Assembly (NCBI GenBank): GCA_965214635.1
Contig: OZ243964.1
Location: 682,001 to 746,000, forward strand
DNA from: Bin90 sp965214635
Lineage (GTDB): Bacteria; Chloroflexota; Dehalococcoidia; Lucifugimonadales; JADFKI01
DNA length: 64,000 nucleotides
Reading direction: 5' to 3'
Below the pieces are notes generated by a model. It was not told where the DNA came from and made no database searches. It worked only from the letters and a program-made list of their open reading frames with translations. Made by a program: the position numbers and the translations under genes. Below are positions 17,375 to 26,726 of the stretch, in pieces. Every line of letters begins with the position of its first letter. Position 1 is the first letter of the stretch.

Positions 17375-17492
17375 TCCAAACAGTGATAAGATTTTACCAC
17401 ATCACCCCCGAAATAGAGTTTGCCGCCCCGGTAAGATAGCGTTTCCATTCAGGTGGTTAATTCGTAGGATGAGACATTAAGACATCATAATG

Positions 17493-18440
17493 TCAGCCGT
17501 TCTGGAGGCGGCGGAGTTCAGCTTCCATCTCCCGCATGCGCGCTTCCGCTTGGAGGCGGGCATCCTGTTCCCGCTCGGCGCGCGCTTCCGCTTGGAGACG
17601 GGCGTCCTGTTCCTGTATGCGCTCTGCCTGTTCCCGGTCGGCGCGGGCTTGTTCCCGGTCGGCGCGTGCTTCGGCTTGGAGGCGCTCTGCCTGTTCCCGT
17701 ATGCGCTCTGCCTGTTCCCGTATGCGCTCTGCCTGCTCCCGGTTGGCGCGCGCTTCCGCTTGGAGACGGGCATCCTGTTCCCGCAAGCGCTCTGCCCGTT
17801 CCTGCAAGCGCTCTGCCTGTTCGCTGTCAAATGTGGGGATGTGCTGGCCCGTCGCAGGGTCGTACCACCCTAGCTCACCGTTCTCCCAGCGCAGGTACAG
17901 GTTCAGCACGGCGCTGTATCCTTGCAGCGAGCCGTCCGCCAATTCGGTAATGGGGATGGGTTCGTACTTGCCGTTCACCAGTCGGTCCCCAGCCAGCCTT
18001 GTCCCATGGGACGAACCAGTTTCATCAAATCGCCAGTACTCTGGGATGCCTAATTCTGCATAGGCTATCCGCTTCGCCCCCGTGTCAATGTGTCCGGTAC
18101 TGGGTGAGGCTATCTCCAGCACGAAATCTGGGGGCTTGCCCTGCTCTGCGATGACATAGCCATTGCGTTCCCGATACGCTACTGGATCCGCATTAAGGGC
18201 TATCAGCATGTCGGGATAGTGGCTGCCGGCCATGTTCTGGGTGAGATGTTCGACCAGATAGTGATCGCTGGTTACTATCGTGGTTTCCGGGTAGCCTATG
18301 TGCTGGGCGACATGATGGGCATTGCCAGTGGCTGATAGGTGGTCATATAGGCTCATATTGTCGGGCTTCCATGGTGGGTCGGGCAGACGGAAATCGTCTG
18401 CTAAGGGTAACTTCGTGATGCGGGTGTCGGCGGTGGTCAT
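17493..18440 (-). CDS. Uma2-family (DUF820) endonuclease-like protein with long repetitive coiled-coil tail
   Basis: 315-residue protein. The first 190 residues match the Uma2/PD-(D/E)XK-like fold common in cyanobacteria and Chloroflexota: DMLIALNAD, then PPDFVLEIASPSTG, a Lys-containing strand (TGAKRIAYAELGIPEYW) and a final DGSLQGYSAVL region. The function of Uma2 proteins is not established. From about residue 205 the tail is an almost pure coiled coil built from EQAERIR, EQDARLQ and EARADRE heptad-like units. The DNA that encodes it (about 17530-17830) is repetitive. ATG follows GGAGG closely, and an extended -10 promoter is upstream. Confidence 0.83.
   Translation of the reverse strand: MTTADTRITKLPLADDFRLPDPPWKPDNMSLYDHLSATGNAHHVAQHIGYPETTIVTSDHYLVEHLTQNMAGSHYPDMLIALNADPVAYRERNGYVIAEQGKPPDFVLEIASPSTGHIDTGAKRIAYAELGIPEYWRFDETGSSHGTRLAGDRLVNGKYEPIPITELADGSLQGYSAVLNLYLRWENGELGWYDPATGQHIPTFDSEQAERLQERAERLREQDARLQAEARANREQAERIREQAERIREQAERLQAEARADREQARADREQAERIQEQDARLQAEARAEREQDARLQAEARMREMEAELRRLQNG
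17530..17830 (-). repeat. Repetitive coding DNA of the Uma2 coiled-coil tail
   Basis: Near-repeats of about 21 bases (on the minus strand, the words for REQAERI, EQDARLQ and ADREQA) recur more than ten times. They keep the reading frame open on both strands, which produces long shadow frames. Such tracts expand and contract by slippage. Confidence 0.75.
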
Positions 18441-18490
18441 GAGGGACCTCCGATGCTTGGTATGGCTGTGCTACGTAGCTTCGTAGTGTC

Positions 18491-18499
18491 ATTATAACA
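18491..18499 (-). promoter_or_regulatory. Extended -10 promoter of the Uma2 gene
   Basis: On the minus strand TGTTATAAT gives an exact extended -10 (TATAAT at 18491-18496). The predicted transcript start near 18484 leaves a leader of about 45 bases to the ATG at 18440. Confidence 0.5.
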
Positions 18500-18595
18500 A
18501 TGCTCTACCCCAAAAGATAAGCGTGTTGGAATTCTAGAGTTGGACAAAAGTCACAAAGCAGGATGTTGCGGAATCCGAATGCGGGACAGTATCGC

Positions 18596-19132
18596 CTAGA
18601 CCGCATCGAAGACGCAGCTTGCCATCAGCAGGGCGGCGATGCTCTTGGCGTCTTGGATTTCGCCCAAGCGGATGTACTGCTGGATGCGCGAGAACGGCAG
18701 TTTTTCCACTTGGATGTCCTCATCGTCATCCGCTTCGAGCGAATACGGCACAAGATCTTTGGCGAGATACACATACATGAACTCGTCGCAGAAGCCGGGG
18801 GATGCCCAGAATCCGCCGAGTGCGCGCAGGTTGCGGGATGCAAACCCCACCTCTTCAGCAAGTTCACGCTGGGCGCAGGCGTCCGGCGATTCGCCCTCCT
18901 CCACGATGCCCGCGGGCACTTCCAGCAGCGTCTGACCGGCGGCGTAGCGGTATTGGCGCACCAGCAACACATCGCCATCAGAGTCCACCGGCACGATTAC
19001 CACAGCGGGGGCGTGTTCCACCACCTCGCGCACCGACTGACCGCCGCTCGCAAGCAGGATGTCGTCAACGCGCACCTTGATTATCTTGCCGTCGTAGATT
19101 TCTCGGCTGGCTATCTGCTCTTCGGGCTGCAT
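18596..19132 (-). CDS. NUDIX hydrolase (ADP-ribose pyrophosphatase-like)
   Basis: 178-residue NUDIX protein. The NUDIX box is intact: Gly of GIVEEGE, then REL, then AEEVGF with the three catalytic Glu residues. Before it, VEHAPAVVIVPVDSDGDVLLVRQYRYAA matches the N-terminal beta-strands of ADP-ribose/NDP-sugar hydrolases. It probably removes toxic nucleotide diphosphate derivatives. The gene precedes Uma2 on the same strand but with its own spacing of about 155 bases. Confidence 0.9.
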   Translation of the reverse strand: MQPEEQIASREIYDGKIIKVRVDDILLASGGQSVREVVEHAPAVVIVPVDSDGDVLLVRQYRYAAGQTLLEVPAGIVEEGESPDACAQRELAEEVGFASRNLRALGGFWASPGFCDEFMYVYLAKDLVPYSLEADDDEDIQVEKLPFSRIQQYIRLGEIQDAKSIAALLMASCVFDAV

Positions 19133-19242
19133 ACAATTTCGCCTTTCCGGTAATTTGGCTCATCTTTGATTTAGGCGGGATAAGTCAGTGGAGGTTCACA
19201 AGTGTTACCGCACACATCATATCTTAAACCCACTCGGGGCGC

Positions 19243-20103
19243 TTAAAGATGCGAATCCAACCCCAGCCTGCGGGTCAGTGCGGCGTAGAAAGTGCTGGGA
19301 GCGTGCCGCCGCAGGAAGCGCGTAACATACGGGCTGCGACGAATGAAGACCCTGTCGTCCGGGGCGAGTTTGGCGTCGGCAAAGCCATCCACACTCAGCG
19401 CCGCCTCATGGTCGTCGCTCGCCCGCAACTCAAGCTCGGCGTAGTGGGGCAGGATCAGCCCGCTCCGCAAGCCGGTGTGCGCCGCAACAGGCTGTATCAG
19501 CATCGCCTTCGTCTCGGGATACATTATCGGGCCGGCGGCAGACAGGTTGTATCCCGTACTGCCGGTTGCAGTGGACACGATAACCGCATCAGCACGATAG
19601 CTGGTGAGCGAAACACCGTCTATCACAGCGTCTATGTCCAGCAGATGCGCTATGCCGCCCCTGCCCACGACCACATCGTTCAAGGCGTGCAGCGTCAGAT
19701 GGGGTGACTCCTCGCCGGGGCGCAGAACGGACGCTTCCAGCATCATACGCTCTTCCACGCGCATACTCCCGCAGGTATCGGCGGAGAGGTAATCCGGCAG
19801 TGCAGCTATCGCCTCGTCTGGGTGAAGCTCCGCCATGAAGCCTATCCTGCCCATGTTGATGCCCACCAGGGGTGTACCGAACTCGGCGATGATGCGCACG
19901 ATACGCAGAATCGTGCCGTCTCCACCCGCTACTACGATGAGCCGCGTGTTCGCCAACACATGGCGCATCGCCCCCAACTCGCCCGCCGAACTGACCCAGC
20001 AGCCATCGCCCAAATTCAGCCCGCGCATGATGCGCTTGGTTATCTGAAGAGCCGACGGGTGCTGTGCGTTGTGTACGAAGCCTACGAGGTTGCCTGATGT
20101 CAT
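19243..20103 (-). CDS. nadK: NAD kinase
   Basis: ATP-dependent NAD kinase of 286 residues that makes NADP. Diagnostic motifs are VAGGDGTILR (GGDG, the phosphate-binding and catalytic loop), INMGRIGFMAE, and TATGSTGYNLSAAGPIM (NAD-binding). A DRVFIRRSP stretch near the C-terminus is also typical. Start ATG at 20103 is the natural one. It lies upstream of the NUDIX gene on the same strand, separated by 110 bases. Function firm. Confidence 0.95.
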   Translation of the reverse strand: MTSGNLVGFVHNAQHPSALQITKRIMRGLNLGDGCWVSSAGELGAMRHVLANTRLIVVAGGDGTILRIVRIIAEFGTPLVGINMGRIGFMAELHPDEAIAALPDYLSADTCGSMRVEERMMLEASVLRPGEESPHLTLHALNDVVVGRGGIAHLLDIDAVIDGVSLTSYRADAVIVSTATGSTGYNLSAAGPIMYPETKAMLIQPVAAHTGLRSGLILPHYAELELRASDDHEAALSVDGFADAKLAPDDRVFIRRSPYVTRFLRRHAPSTFYAALTRRLGLDSHL

Positions 20104-20221
20104 GTGTCATGGCTCTGCTTAGCGCGTAGGGTGGTGTCGTGTGTGGGGTTGGACGCCGCAAAACGGCGCATGCCGGGCAAGCGAAAGTCTATCAGCGCGC
20201 AACCGAGCGTGTCAACGAAAC

Positions 20222-20237
20222 CAGCACCCGGGTGCTG
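20222..20237. repeat. 16-bp perfect palindrome between nadK and nuoN
   Basis: CAGCACCCGGGTGCTG reads the same on both strands. It lies 119 bases upstream of nadK and 143 bases past the end of the nuo operon, so it may be an operator for nadK or a short stem in the operon's 3' region. On the minus strand it is followed by GTTTCGTT, a weak U-tract. Confidence 0.45.
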
Positions 20238-20379
20238 TGCCGAATGCATAAAGGAACATCGAACCGATACAAGGCAAGCCTCTGCCTATGCTGTGAATTG
20301 ACATATAGAGAACCATATCCTGTTCGCAGAGCGCATCATTACCATTGGCAGACGCACACCGACAGACGGCGTTAGCGCG

Positions 20380-21870
20380 CTAGTACAGCAGCGCTTCGGC
20401 GGCGATGCGCGCGCAATAGAGCAGCGGCGTTGGGTATATGCCGAAGAACAGCGTCCCCGCAAATCCTAGCCCCACCGCAATCCGCATCGGGAAGGGCGGC
20501 CCCACGCGCTCATCCGAGCTAGGCTCAGACAGGAACATCGCCTTGACCACGCGCAGGTAGTAGTATGCCGACACCACGCTGTTCACCACCCCGATGACCA
20601 CCAGCCACTCGAGGTTGGCTTCCACGGCTGCGCCGAACAGGTATATCTTCGCCCAAAAGCCCACCGCCGGGGGGATGCCCGTCAGCGAAATCATCGCAAG
20701 TGTCAGCACAACGGCGAGCATAGGAGCGCGGCGCGCTATGCCGGCGTAGTCGTCTATGCGGTCGCTGCCGATGCGGTTGGAGATGGCGATGATGACAGAG
20801 AACGCCGCAAGGTTCGTCGCCGCAAACCCACCGAGGTAGAACAGCATGCCAGACGGCCCGATGGTGGTCTCTGCGCCGGGGATTCGCGCTGTAACCGCCG
20901 CCAAGCCCACAAGGAGGTATCCGGCGTGCGCTATCGTGCTGTATCCCATCATGCGCTTGATGTTGTCTTGCCGTATGGCGACGAGGTTGCCCAGCGTCAT
21001 CGACAGCGCGCTCAGCACGGCAAAGGTTATGCTCCAATCAAGACTTAGCGTGTCCATCGGGAAGGCGATGTAGAACACGCGCAGCATCACGGCGAAGCCC
21101 GCCGCCTTGCTCGCCACTGACAGAAACGCCGTTATGGGCGTGGGTGCGCCCTCATACACATCCGGCGCCCACATCTGAAACGGCACGCTCGCTATCTTGA
21201 ACCCGAAGCCCGCTATCATCAGCACAATGCCGAACAGCAGGGCGTTGTTACCAAATGGCGTGTCCCCGCTCAAGCCCATCTCGCCAATGCGGGCGGCGAT
21301 GTCCGCAAGCGCAGTGCTCCCCGTGAACCCATACACGATGACCATCCCGTACAGCAGGATGGCTGAGCTTATAGCGCTGAGGATGAGGAACTTCATCCCC
21401 GACTCGATGGAGCGCGTGTCGCGCAGGAACGCCGCCAGTGCCGCCAAAGGCAACGCCGTCAGCTCCAGCGATATGTATATCGTGATAAGTTCGGTTGTGG
21501 ACGCAAGCAGCATCATCCCGCAGGTGGAAAGCAGCAACAGCGCATAGTATTCCGCCTGAAAGCGCGCGAACTTTCGCACATACTCGGTCGATGCCAAGAT
21601 GACCACGCCCGCAGCACCCGCCAGCACGAACTTGAAGAACAGGCTGAATCTGTCCACCGCAAGCATGTTAAACACGCCCTGCATTCGCGCGCCATCAGCG
21701 AGGTCGAACCATAGCATCAGGCTGAGCGCAAACGGCACGGCAAGCCCCAGCAGCGCAAGAACGGGCAACACCGCCTTGTTTCTGATGACCAGATCCACCA
21801 ACACGAGCAGCCCCGCCAACGCGACGAGGCTCAGCTCAGGTGATAGCAAGTACAGGTCGTATATGGTCAT
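20380..21870 (-). CDS. nuoN: NADH-quinone oxidoreductase subunit N
   Basis: Antiporter-like proton-pumping subunit of complex I; 496 residues with about 14 membrane helices. Conserved features include the Glu/Lys-bearing helices (TTELITIYISLELTALPLAAL, and GYSTIAHAGYLLVG) of the ND2-like family. It is the last gene of the minus-strand nuo operon, 36 bases after nuoM. The start ATG opens MTIYDLY. Confidence 0.95.
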   Translation of the reverse strand: MTIYDLYLLSPELSLVALAGLLVLVDLVIRNKAVLPVLALLGLAVPFALSLMLWFDLADGARMQGVFNMLAVDRFSLFFKFVLAGAAGVVILASTEYVRKFARFQAEYYALLLLSTCGMMLLASTTELITIYISLELTALPLAALAAFLRDTRSIESGMKFLILSAISSAILLYGMVIVYGFTGSTALADIAARIGEMGLSGDTPFGNNALLFGIVLMIAGFGFKIASVPFQMWAPDVYEGAPTPITAFLSVASKAAGFAVMLRVFYIAFPMDTLSLDWSITFAVLSALSMTLGNLVAIRQDNIKRMMGYSTIAHAGYLLVGLAAVTARIPGAETTIGPSGMLFYLGGFAATNLAAFSVIIAISNRIGSDRIDDYAGIARRAPMLAVVLTLAMISLTGIPPAVGFWAKIYLFGAAVEANLEWLVVIGVVNSVVSAYYYLRVVKAMFLSEPSSDERVGPPFPMRIAVGLGFAGTLFFGIYPTPLLYCARIAAEALLY

Positions 21871-21906
21871 ATCCGCTCCGCCGGCTATGTACGCTGCCGC
21901 AGTGTG

Positions 21907-23442
21907 CTAATGCAGGCGCGCCTGCGCCAAGCGCTCTATTGACTGGGTGATAGGCTCTATGCCGCTTGCGAACACATCAGATATGAACGCTGGATACACG
22001 CCCACTGCAATGATAGCAATGACAAGCAGCGCAATTGGCGCATACTGCATACCTGATGCGTCTGTTACTTCGTTGAACCGCTCCCGTATCGGCCCGAACA
22101 TTACGCGCTGCATCATCCACAGCATATAGCCCGCTGCCAGCACCACGCCGAACACCGCTATCGCCGTAGTTACCGGGAACACCTTGAATGCGCCCAAGAA
22201 CACCATTATCTCCGCCACGAACCCGCTTGTGCCCGGCAAGCCCAGCGAGGCAAGCCCCGCAACCAGCAGCGCCGCCGCAAGCACAGGCATCCGCCGCGCA
22301 AGCCCGCCAAGGTCCGGTATGTAGCGCGTGTGCGCCTTGTCATAGACGAACCCGACCAGCAGGAACAGCAGCCCGGTTATCGTGCCGTGCGTGAACATCT
22401 GCATAGATGCGCCCGTAAGCCCAAGGTGCGACACCGTTCCCGCAGCACCAGCAACCGACGCTATGCCCAGCACCACGAATCCCATATGGCTGATGCTGCT
22501 AAACGCAATGAGCCGCTTGAGGTCGGTCTGTCGCATCACCACTATTGCGCCGTAGATGACATTTATGACGGCGGCGGCTTGCAGCAGAAAAGCGGCGTCC
22601 GCTATCACATGCGGAAACATCCCGACCGACACGCGTATCATACCGTAGCCGCCCATTTTTAGCAGCACGCCAGCGAGCATGACGCTGCCCGCAGTCGGGG
22701 CGTCGGTGTGTGCGTCGGGCAGCCATGTGTGCAGGGGCCACAGCGGCAGTTTCACCGCAAACCCCACGAACAGCAAAGCGAACACCACGCCCACCGGTAG
22801 CAACAGCTGAGTCCCTTGTACAGCGGTAGGCAATGCCGTCATGTCGAATGTGCCGGTCGAGAAGAACAGCGTCAGTATCCCAACCAGCATGAAGGCACTG
22901 CCCAATATAGTGAATATCAGGAACTTCATCGCCGAGTATTCGCGCTTGCTCTTTGGCTCGCTTCCCCATATGGATATGAGGAAGAACATCGGGATAAGTT
23001 CCAGCTCCCAAAACAGGAAGAACAGCAGGAAGTCCAGCGAGGTGAACACGCCCATGACGCCGGTTTGCAGGACAAGCAGCCATATGAAATATTCGCGGAC
23101 GCGTATGTTGATGTGCCACGACGCCAGCGCCGCCACAAGCCCCAGCAGCCCGGTCAGCAGCACAAGCGGCGCACTCAGCCCGTCCACCGCAAGGAAGTAC
23201 TGTACGGCGAATCCGTCGCCCCCGAGACCGGGTATCCAGTTCGGGATACGATCCACGAGCTGCATCCCACCCGCGACGGAGTCGTACAGGGCGAAGGCGA
23301 GTGCGGCGAGCACAAAGTCCGCAACCGCAATCGCAACCGCCGCGATGCGGACATGCGTATCTTTCCTCAGAATCAGCGCAATCAGCAGCGCTCCCGCTAA
23401 GGGGAGGAACACCGTTGCGCTAAGTAGTCCCGTGAATTCCAA
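21907..23442 (-). CDS. nuoM: NADH-quinone oxidoreductase subunit M
   Basis: Proton-pumping membrane subunit of complex I, 511 residues and about 14 helices. Family signature stretches: FFLFWELELIPMFFLI, HTWLPDAHTDAPTAGSV and LIAFSSISHMGFVVLG. The start codon appears to be TTG at 23442, with AGGGG a few bases upstream, since MEFTG is the natural N-terminus and no ATG is nearer. It follows nuoL by 12 bases in the operon. Confidence 0.95.
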   Translation of the reverse strand: MEFTGLLSATVFLPLAGALLIALILRKDTHVRIAAVAIAVADFVLAALAFALYDSVAGGMQLVDRIPNWIPGLGGDGFAVQYFLAVDGLSAPLVLLTGLLGLVAALASWHINIRVREYFIWLLVLQTGVMGVFTSLDFLLFFLFWELELIPMFFLISIWGSEPKSKREYSAMKFLIFTILGSAFMLVGILTLFFSTGTFDMTALPTAVQGTQLLLPVGVVFALLFVGFAVKLPLWPLHTWLPDAHTDAPTAGSVMLAGVLLKMGGYGMIRVSVGMFPHVIADAAFLLQAAAVINVIYGAIVVMRQTDLKRLIAFSSISHMGFVVLGIASVAGAAGTVSHLGLTGASMQMFTHGTITGLLFLLVGFVYDKAHTRYIPDLGGLARRMPVLAAALLVAGLASLGLPGTSGFVAEIMVFLGAFKVFPVTTAIAVFGVVLAAGYMLWMMQRVMFGPIRERFNEVTDASGMQYAPIALLVIAIIAVGVYPAFISDVFASGIEPITQSIERLAQARLH

Positions 23443-23454
23443 ACCGAACCCCTG

Positions 23455-25419
23455 CTACCGGATGAGTAAGAATATGCCGAATATCACCAAGATGCCGATA
23501 GATATGCCCATCGCATACGCCTGAAGCTGCCCCGTCTGAACCTGCCGCAGCGCTGTGCCGGTGTTTGCGCCCAGCCAGCCCACGAAGTTCGCCAGCTTGT
23601 CCACGATCGACTTGTCAATCCAGTCAAGCCCGTATGCCAGCCAGCCATAGAACGCCCGTCTGACGATAACATCCTCATAAAGCTCGTCCATATAGTATTT
23701 CCGCTGCAGCAGCGTGTAGGCGGGCTGCAGCGCGTTGCCGACCCTCTCGGGGAATATGACGCCCCGTACATACATCAGGTACGCCAACACTATGCCGCCC
23801 AGCGCAACAAGCGTGGACACGCCCGCAATAACGAAGTTGAACGAGACCGATTCCACATGCAGTGCCGGGTTCTGATCTAGGAAGTGCGTCAACCAGTGCA
23901 CATCTATGACGCCAAGCCCGACGACCGGGTTCACGAAGAAGCCGGCGGCGACTGCCGGAACGGCAAGTATGACCAGCGGCAGCACCATCGTCTTGGGCGA
24001 TTCAGCTAGATGAACATCACCGTGCGCCTGTGCGTCCGGGTCGCTGTCAGCCCCGCCGTTGAACTTGCCTTCGAAGGTCATGAACACGGCGCGGAACATA
24101 TAAAACGCCGTCATGAACGCTGCCCCCAGCGCTAGTGCAAACACTATGAGGCTGACAAAGTCCCCGTCGCTGAACGAATGGCTCAGTATCTCATCCTTGC
24201 TCCAAAAGCCCGCCAGAGGGAATATACCCGACAGGCTCAAACTGCCAATCAAGAATGTGGCGTATGTCCACGGCATCACCTTGCGAAGCCCGCCCATATA
24301 GCGCATATCGAAGGTGCCGGTGGCGTGGTTCACACTGCCGGAGCCTAGGAAGAGCAACGCCTTGAAGAACGCATGCGTAAACAGGTGGAATATCGCAGCG
24401 CCGTATGCACCCACGCCCAGCGCAAGCATCATATACCCTAGCTGGCTCACGGTGGAGTACGCCAACACACGCTTGATGTCGTTCATCACCAAGCCCATCG
24501 AAGCCGCAAAGATGGCGGTTATGCCCCCGATAATCGCGACGGTGTTCATTGCCGCAAGCGACAACTCGAACACCGGGAAGAAGCGCGCCACCAAGAACAC
24601 GCCGGCAGCCACCATCGTGGCGGCGTGTATCAGCGCGCTTACCGGCGTAGGGCCTTCCATCGCGTCGGGAAGCCATGTGTGCAACGGGAACTGCGCCGAC
24701 TTGCCCATCGCACCTGCGAAGATGCCCAGCGCAACCCACTGCGCCGCACCAACCGCAAGCAGCCCCAGCTCTACGCCTTGGTAGATGTCCGTTACCACGA
24801 ACACATTCAGCCCCTGTGCCGCAAAGCCATCTCCGTTGAAGTACAAGAACAGGATACCCAGCAGGAAGCCGAAGTCGGCGAAGCGAGTGATGATGAACGC
24901 CTTCTTGGCGGCAGCGGCAGCGGACGGACGATCGAACCAAAATCCGATGAGCAGGTATGAACCCAGCCCCACCAGCTCCCAGAACACGAACATCTGGATG
25001 AGGTTGTTCGCAAGCACCAGCCCCAACATGGCCGAGGTGAACAGCGACATATAAGCGAAGTAGCGAGTATACCCGTCGTCCCCATGCATGTAACCCACGG
25101 AGTATATCTGCACCATCAGGCTGACGCCGGTTACGACCACGAGCATTATAGCGGTCAGCGGGTCCATCAGGATGCCAACCGAGAATGTGAACGCCCCAGC
25201 GCTGATCCATTCGTGGACGGGATAAGCGATGTCGCCATGCGCCCCTATGGTGGCTGCGAGCGCCCACAGCGACAGCAGGAACGACGCGCCCACCGCCACA
25301 ATCGTGATGACAGCAGCCGTCTGCGCCCGAGCGCCCATAAACGGGCGCACTATGAGCGCAGTGATGGCGAATGACGCCAGCGGTAGAAACAGGATTAGCC
25401 AAGCGGCTGCTTCGGGCAT
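23455..25419 (-). CDS. nuoL: NADH-quinone oxidoreductase subunit L
   Basis: Largest antiporter-like subunit of complex I, 654 residues. It has HTWLPDAMEGPTPVSALIHAATMV and the long C-terminal amphipathic helix region that braces the membrane arm. Further marks are MFVFWELVGLGSYLL and YMHGDDGYTRYFAYMSLF. The gene begins five bases after the small DUF2007-like gene, so the two are translationally close. Confidence 0.96.
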   Translation of the reverse strand: MPEAAAWLILFLPLASFAITALIVRPFMGARAQTAAVITIVAVGASFLLSLWALAATIGAHGDIAYPVHEWISAGAFTFSVGILMDPLTAIMLVVVTGVSLMVQIYSVGYMHGDDGYTRYFAYMSLFTSAMLGLVLANNLIQMFVFWELVGLGSYLLIGFWFDRPSAAAAAKKAFIITRFADFGFLLGILFLYFNGDGFAAQGLNVFVVTDIYQGVELGLLAVGAAQWVALGIFAGAMGKSAQFPLHTWLPDAMEGPTPVSALIHAATMVAAGVFLVARFFPVFELSLAAMNTVAIIGGITAIFAASMGLVMNDIKRVLAYSTVSQLGYMMLALGVGAYGAAIFHLFTHAFFKALLFLGSGSVNHATGTFDMRYMGGLRKVMPWTYATFLIGSLSLSGIFPLAGFWSKDEILSHSFSDGDFVSLIVFALALGAAFMTAFYMFRAVFMTFEGKFNGGADSDPDAQAHGDVHLAESPKTMVLPLVILAVPAVAAGFFVNPVVGLGVIDVHWLTHFLDQNPALHVESVSFNFVIAGVSTLVALGGIVLAYLMYVRGVIFPERVGNALQPAYTLLQRKYYMDELYEDVIVRRAFYGWLAYGLDWIDKSIVDKLANFVGWLGANTGTALRQVQTGQLQAYAMGISIGILVIFGIFLLIR

Positions 25420-25424
25420 AGTGG

Positions 25425-25619
25425 TTACAGCTTCCTCAGTATCTCGTCGGCAACATGCTCGCGGCCCTTCGGCACAAGTATCCGAAAGCTAGTGCGCTCG
25501 CCCCAGCTCATTATTTCGCCATGCGGCAGGATTTTCGTGGGCAAGCCATCACCTTCAAGCACATCTTTCCACATCTGCGCCGCCATCAAGTTCGTTGTCC
25601 TCTTATAGTCTGTCCACAT
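25425..25619 (-). CDS. Small DUF2007-like protein inside the nuo operon
   Basis: 64-residue protein. The pattern of an N-terminal helix (LMAAQMWKDVLEGDGLPT), then ILPHG, then ILVPKGREHVADEIL matches the small 'putative signal transducing' DUF2007 fold, which is best described as a ferredoxin-like or ACT-like domain. It is between nuoK and nuoL, just before nuoL. No signal peptide or membrane helix is present, so it would be cytoplasmic. A role in complex I assembly or regulation is possible but only inferred from position. The ribosome binding site is weak. Confidence 0.7.
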   Translation of the reverse strand: MWTDYKRTTNLMAAQMWKDVLEGDGLPTKILPHGEIMSWGERTSFRILVPKGREHVADEILRKL

Positions 25620-25726
25620 CTAAATGTCTCTGTCCTAATTGCGATTGCGTCTTCTAGAATACCCTACCGCCCGCACTGCTCTTGGCTGCCCTTGCGATGC
25701 AGAGAGAAAATTACGCTGAACCGCCT

Positions 25727-26080
25727 TCACTTGCTCAACTCGTTCGCCTCGGACACGAATATGCTGTGGCGCTGCCTGAATATAGACAGCACGATGGCAA
25801 GCCCAAGTGCAACCTCTGCCGCCGCAACGGTGATGATGAAAACGCTGAACACCTGCCCTGTTAGCAGGAACTGCACCACTTGGTCGCTCGTCGCCTGCGG
25901 GTTGTTGGCGATGCTCGCAGGCACGATGTAGCGCGACATCGCCACCGCCGTGATGTTCACCGCATTGAACATCAACTCTATGGACATCAGCACGGTAATA
26001 GCGTTCTGCTTCGTTACAGCGCCATACAGCCCGATGGCGAAGATTATCGCCGCTACTATCAGAAAGTTCTCGAGGCTCAA
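25727..26080 (-). CDS. nuoK: NADH-quinone oxidoreductase subunit K
   Basis: Small membrane subunit of complex I (ND4L-like), 117 residues with three helices. The conserved Glu residues for proton transfer lie in VLMSIELMFNAVNI and in AAAEVALGLAI. TTG at 26080 is the only credible start; AAAGGTCG lies just upstream. It follows nuoJ after about 90 bases, then about 110 bases precede the DUF2007-like gene. Confidence 0.93.
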   Translation of the reverse strand: MSLENFLIVAAIIFAIGLYGAVTKQNAITVLMSIELMFNAVNITAVAMSRYIVPASIANNPQATSDQVVQFLLTGQVFSVFIITVAAAEVALGLAIVLSIFRQRHSIFVSEANELSK

Positions 26081-26168
26081 TTATCGACCTTTTGAGTTCT
26101 TTGGCATTCGTGTCAGAGTTTCCTAGCGCTGTGATTTTAGCAAGACATTTCGTCGCATTCAGAGCAGG

Positions 26169-26726
26169 CTAGCGCTCGCGAATGAGTGCCAGCGCGCCTA
26201 TGAGCGCAGCGAGCAGCACCACCGACGCCACCTCGAACGCAAGCACGAAGTCCCGCAGCAACATGCGCCCTATCCACGGGATGGTGTTGGAAAACACATC
26301 GCCAATGCTCTCTGCCGCAGCGCTAGATATAGCACCGCTTGCGATGGCGGCGTCAATCGTGTTCCAGTCGGTCGTCTGCAACACAAATATCGCCACGCCC
26401 GCAAACAGCACAGAGAACAGCGCCATAGGAAGCCGCAGACGATTTGCCGGGCTGCCTTCCTCTACATCGCGCGTCATCAGTATGGCGAAGATTATCAGCA
26501 CCGATATTGCGCCCACATAGACAAGCACCTGCACAACGGCGAGAAACTCCGCACGCAGCAGCACGAACATCCCCGCCACGCCGAGGAACGATACTATCAG
26601 AAACAGCGCAGCGCGAAACAGGTCTCTCAGCAGGACGACCGCCAGCGCAGCGACGATGCTGGATATGGCGATGATCCAAAAGATGATGTCTGCAAGCAGG
26701 CTTGCTTCTGTGCCCTGACCCAGCAT
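26169..26726 (-). CDS. nuoJ: NADH-quinone oxidoreductase subunit J
   Basis: Membrane subunit of complex I (ND6-like), 185 residues, five predicted helices. It has the glycine-rich third helix VQVLVYVGAISVLIIFAI with the family's pi-bulge helix. The start ATG at 26726 overlaps the nuoI stop by one base (TAATG), showing translational coupling. Confidence 0.93.
   Translation of the reverse strand: MLGQGTEASLLADIIFWIIAISSIVAALAVVLLRDLFRAALFLIVSFLGVAGMFVLLRAEFLAVVQVLVYVGAISVLIIFAILMTRDVEEGSPANRLRLPMALFSVLFAGVAIFVLQTTDWNTIDAAIASGAISSAAAESIGDVFSNTIPWIGRMLLRDFVLAFEVASVVLLAALIGALALIRER

Noticed and set aside
17530..17830. Possible CRISPR or minisatellite array
   Set aside because: The repeats are coding, diverge in sequence, lack spacers of fixed length, and read as a coiled coil in frame.
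24191..25402. 403-codon minus-strand ORF inside nuoL
   Set aside because: It lies in another frame of nuoL, is full of His/Arg/Cys clusters, and has no domain; nuoL itself is clear.
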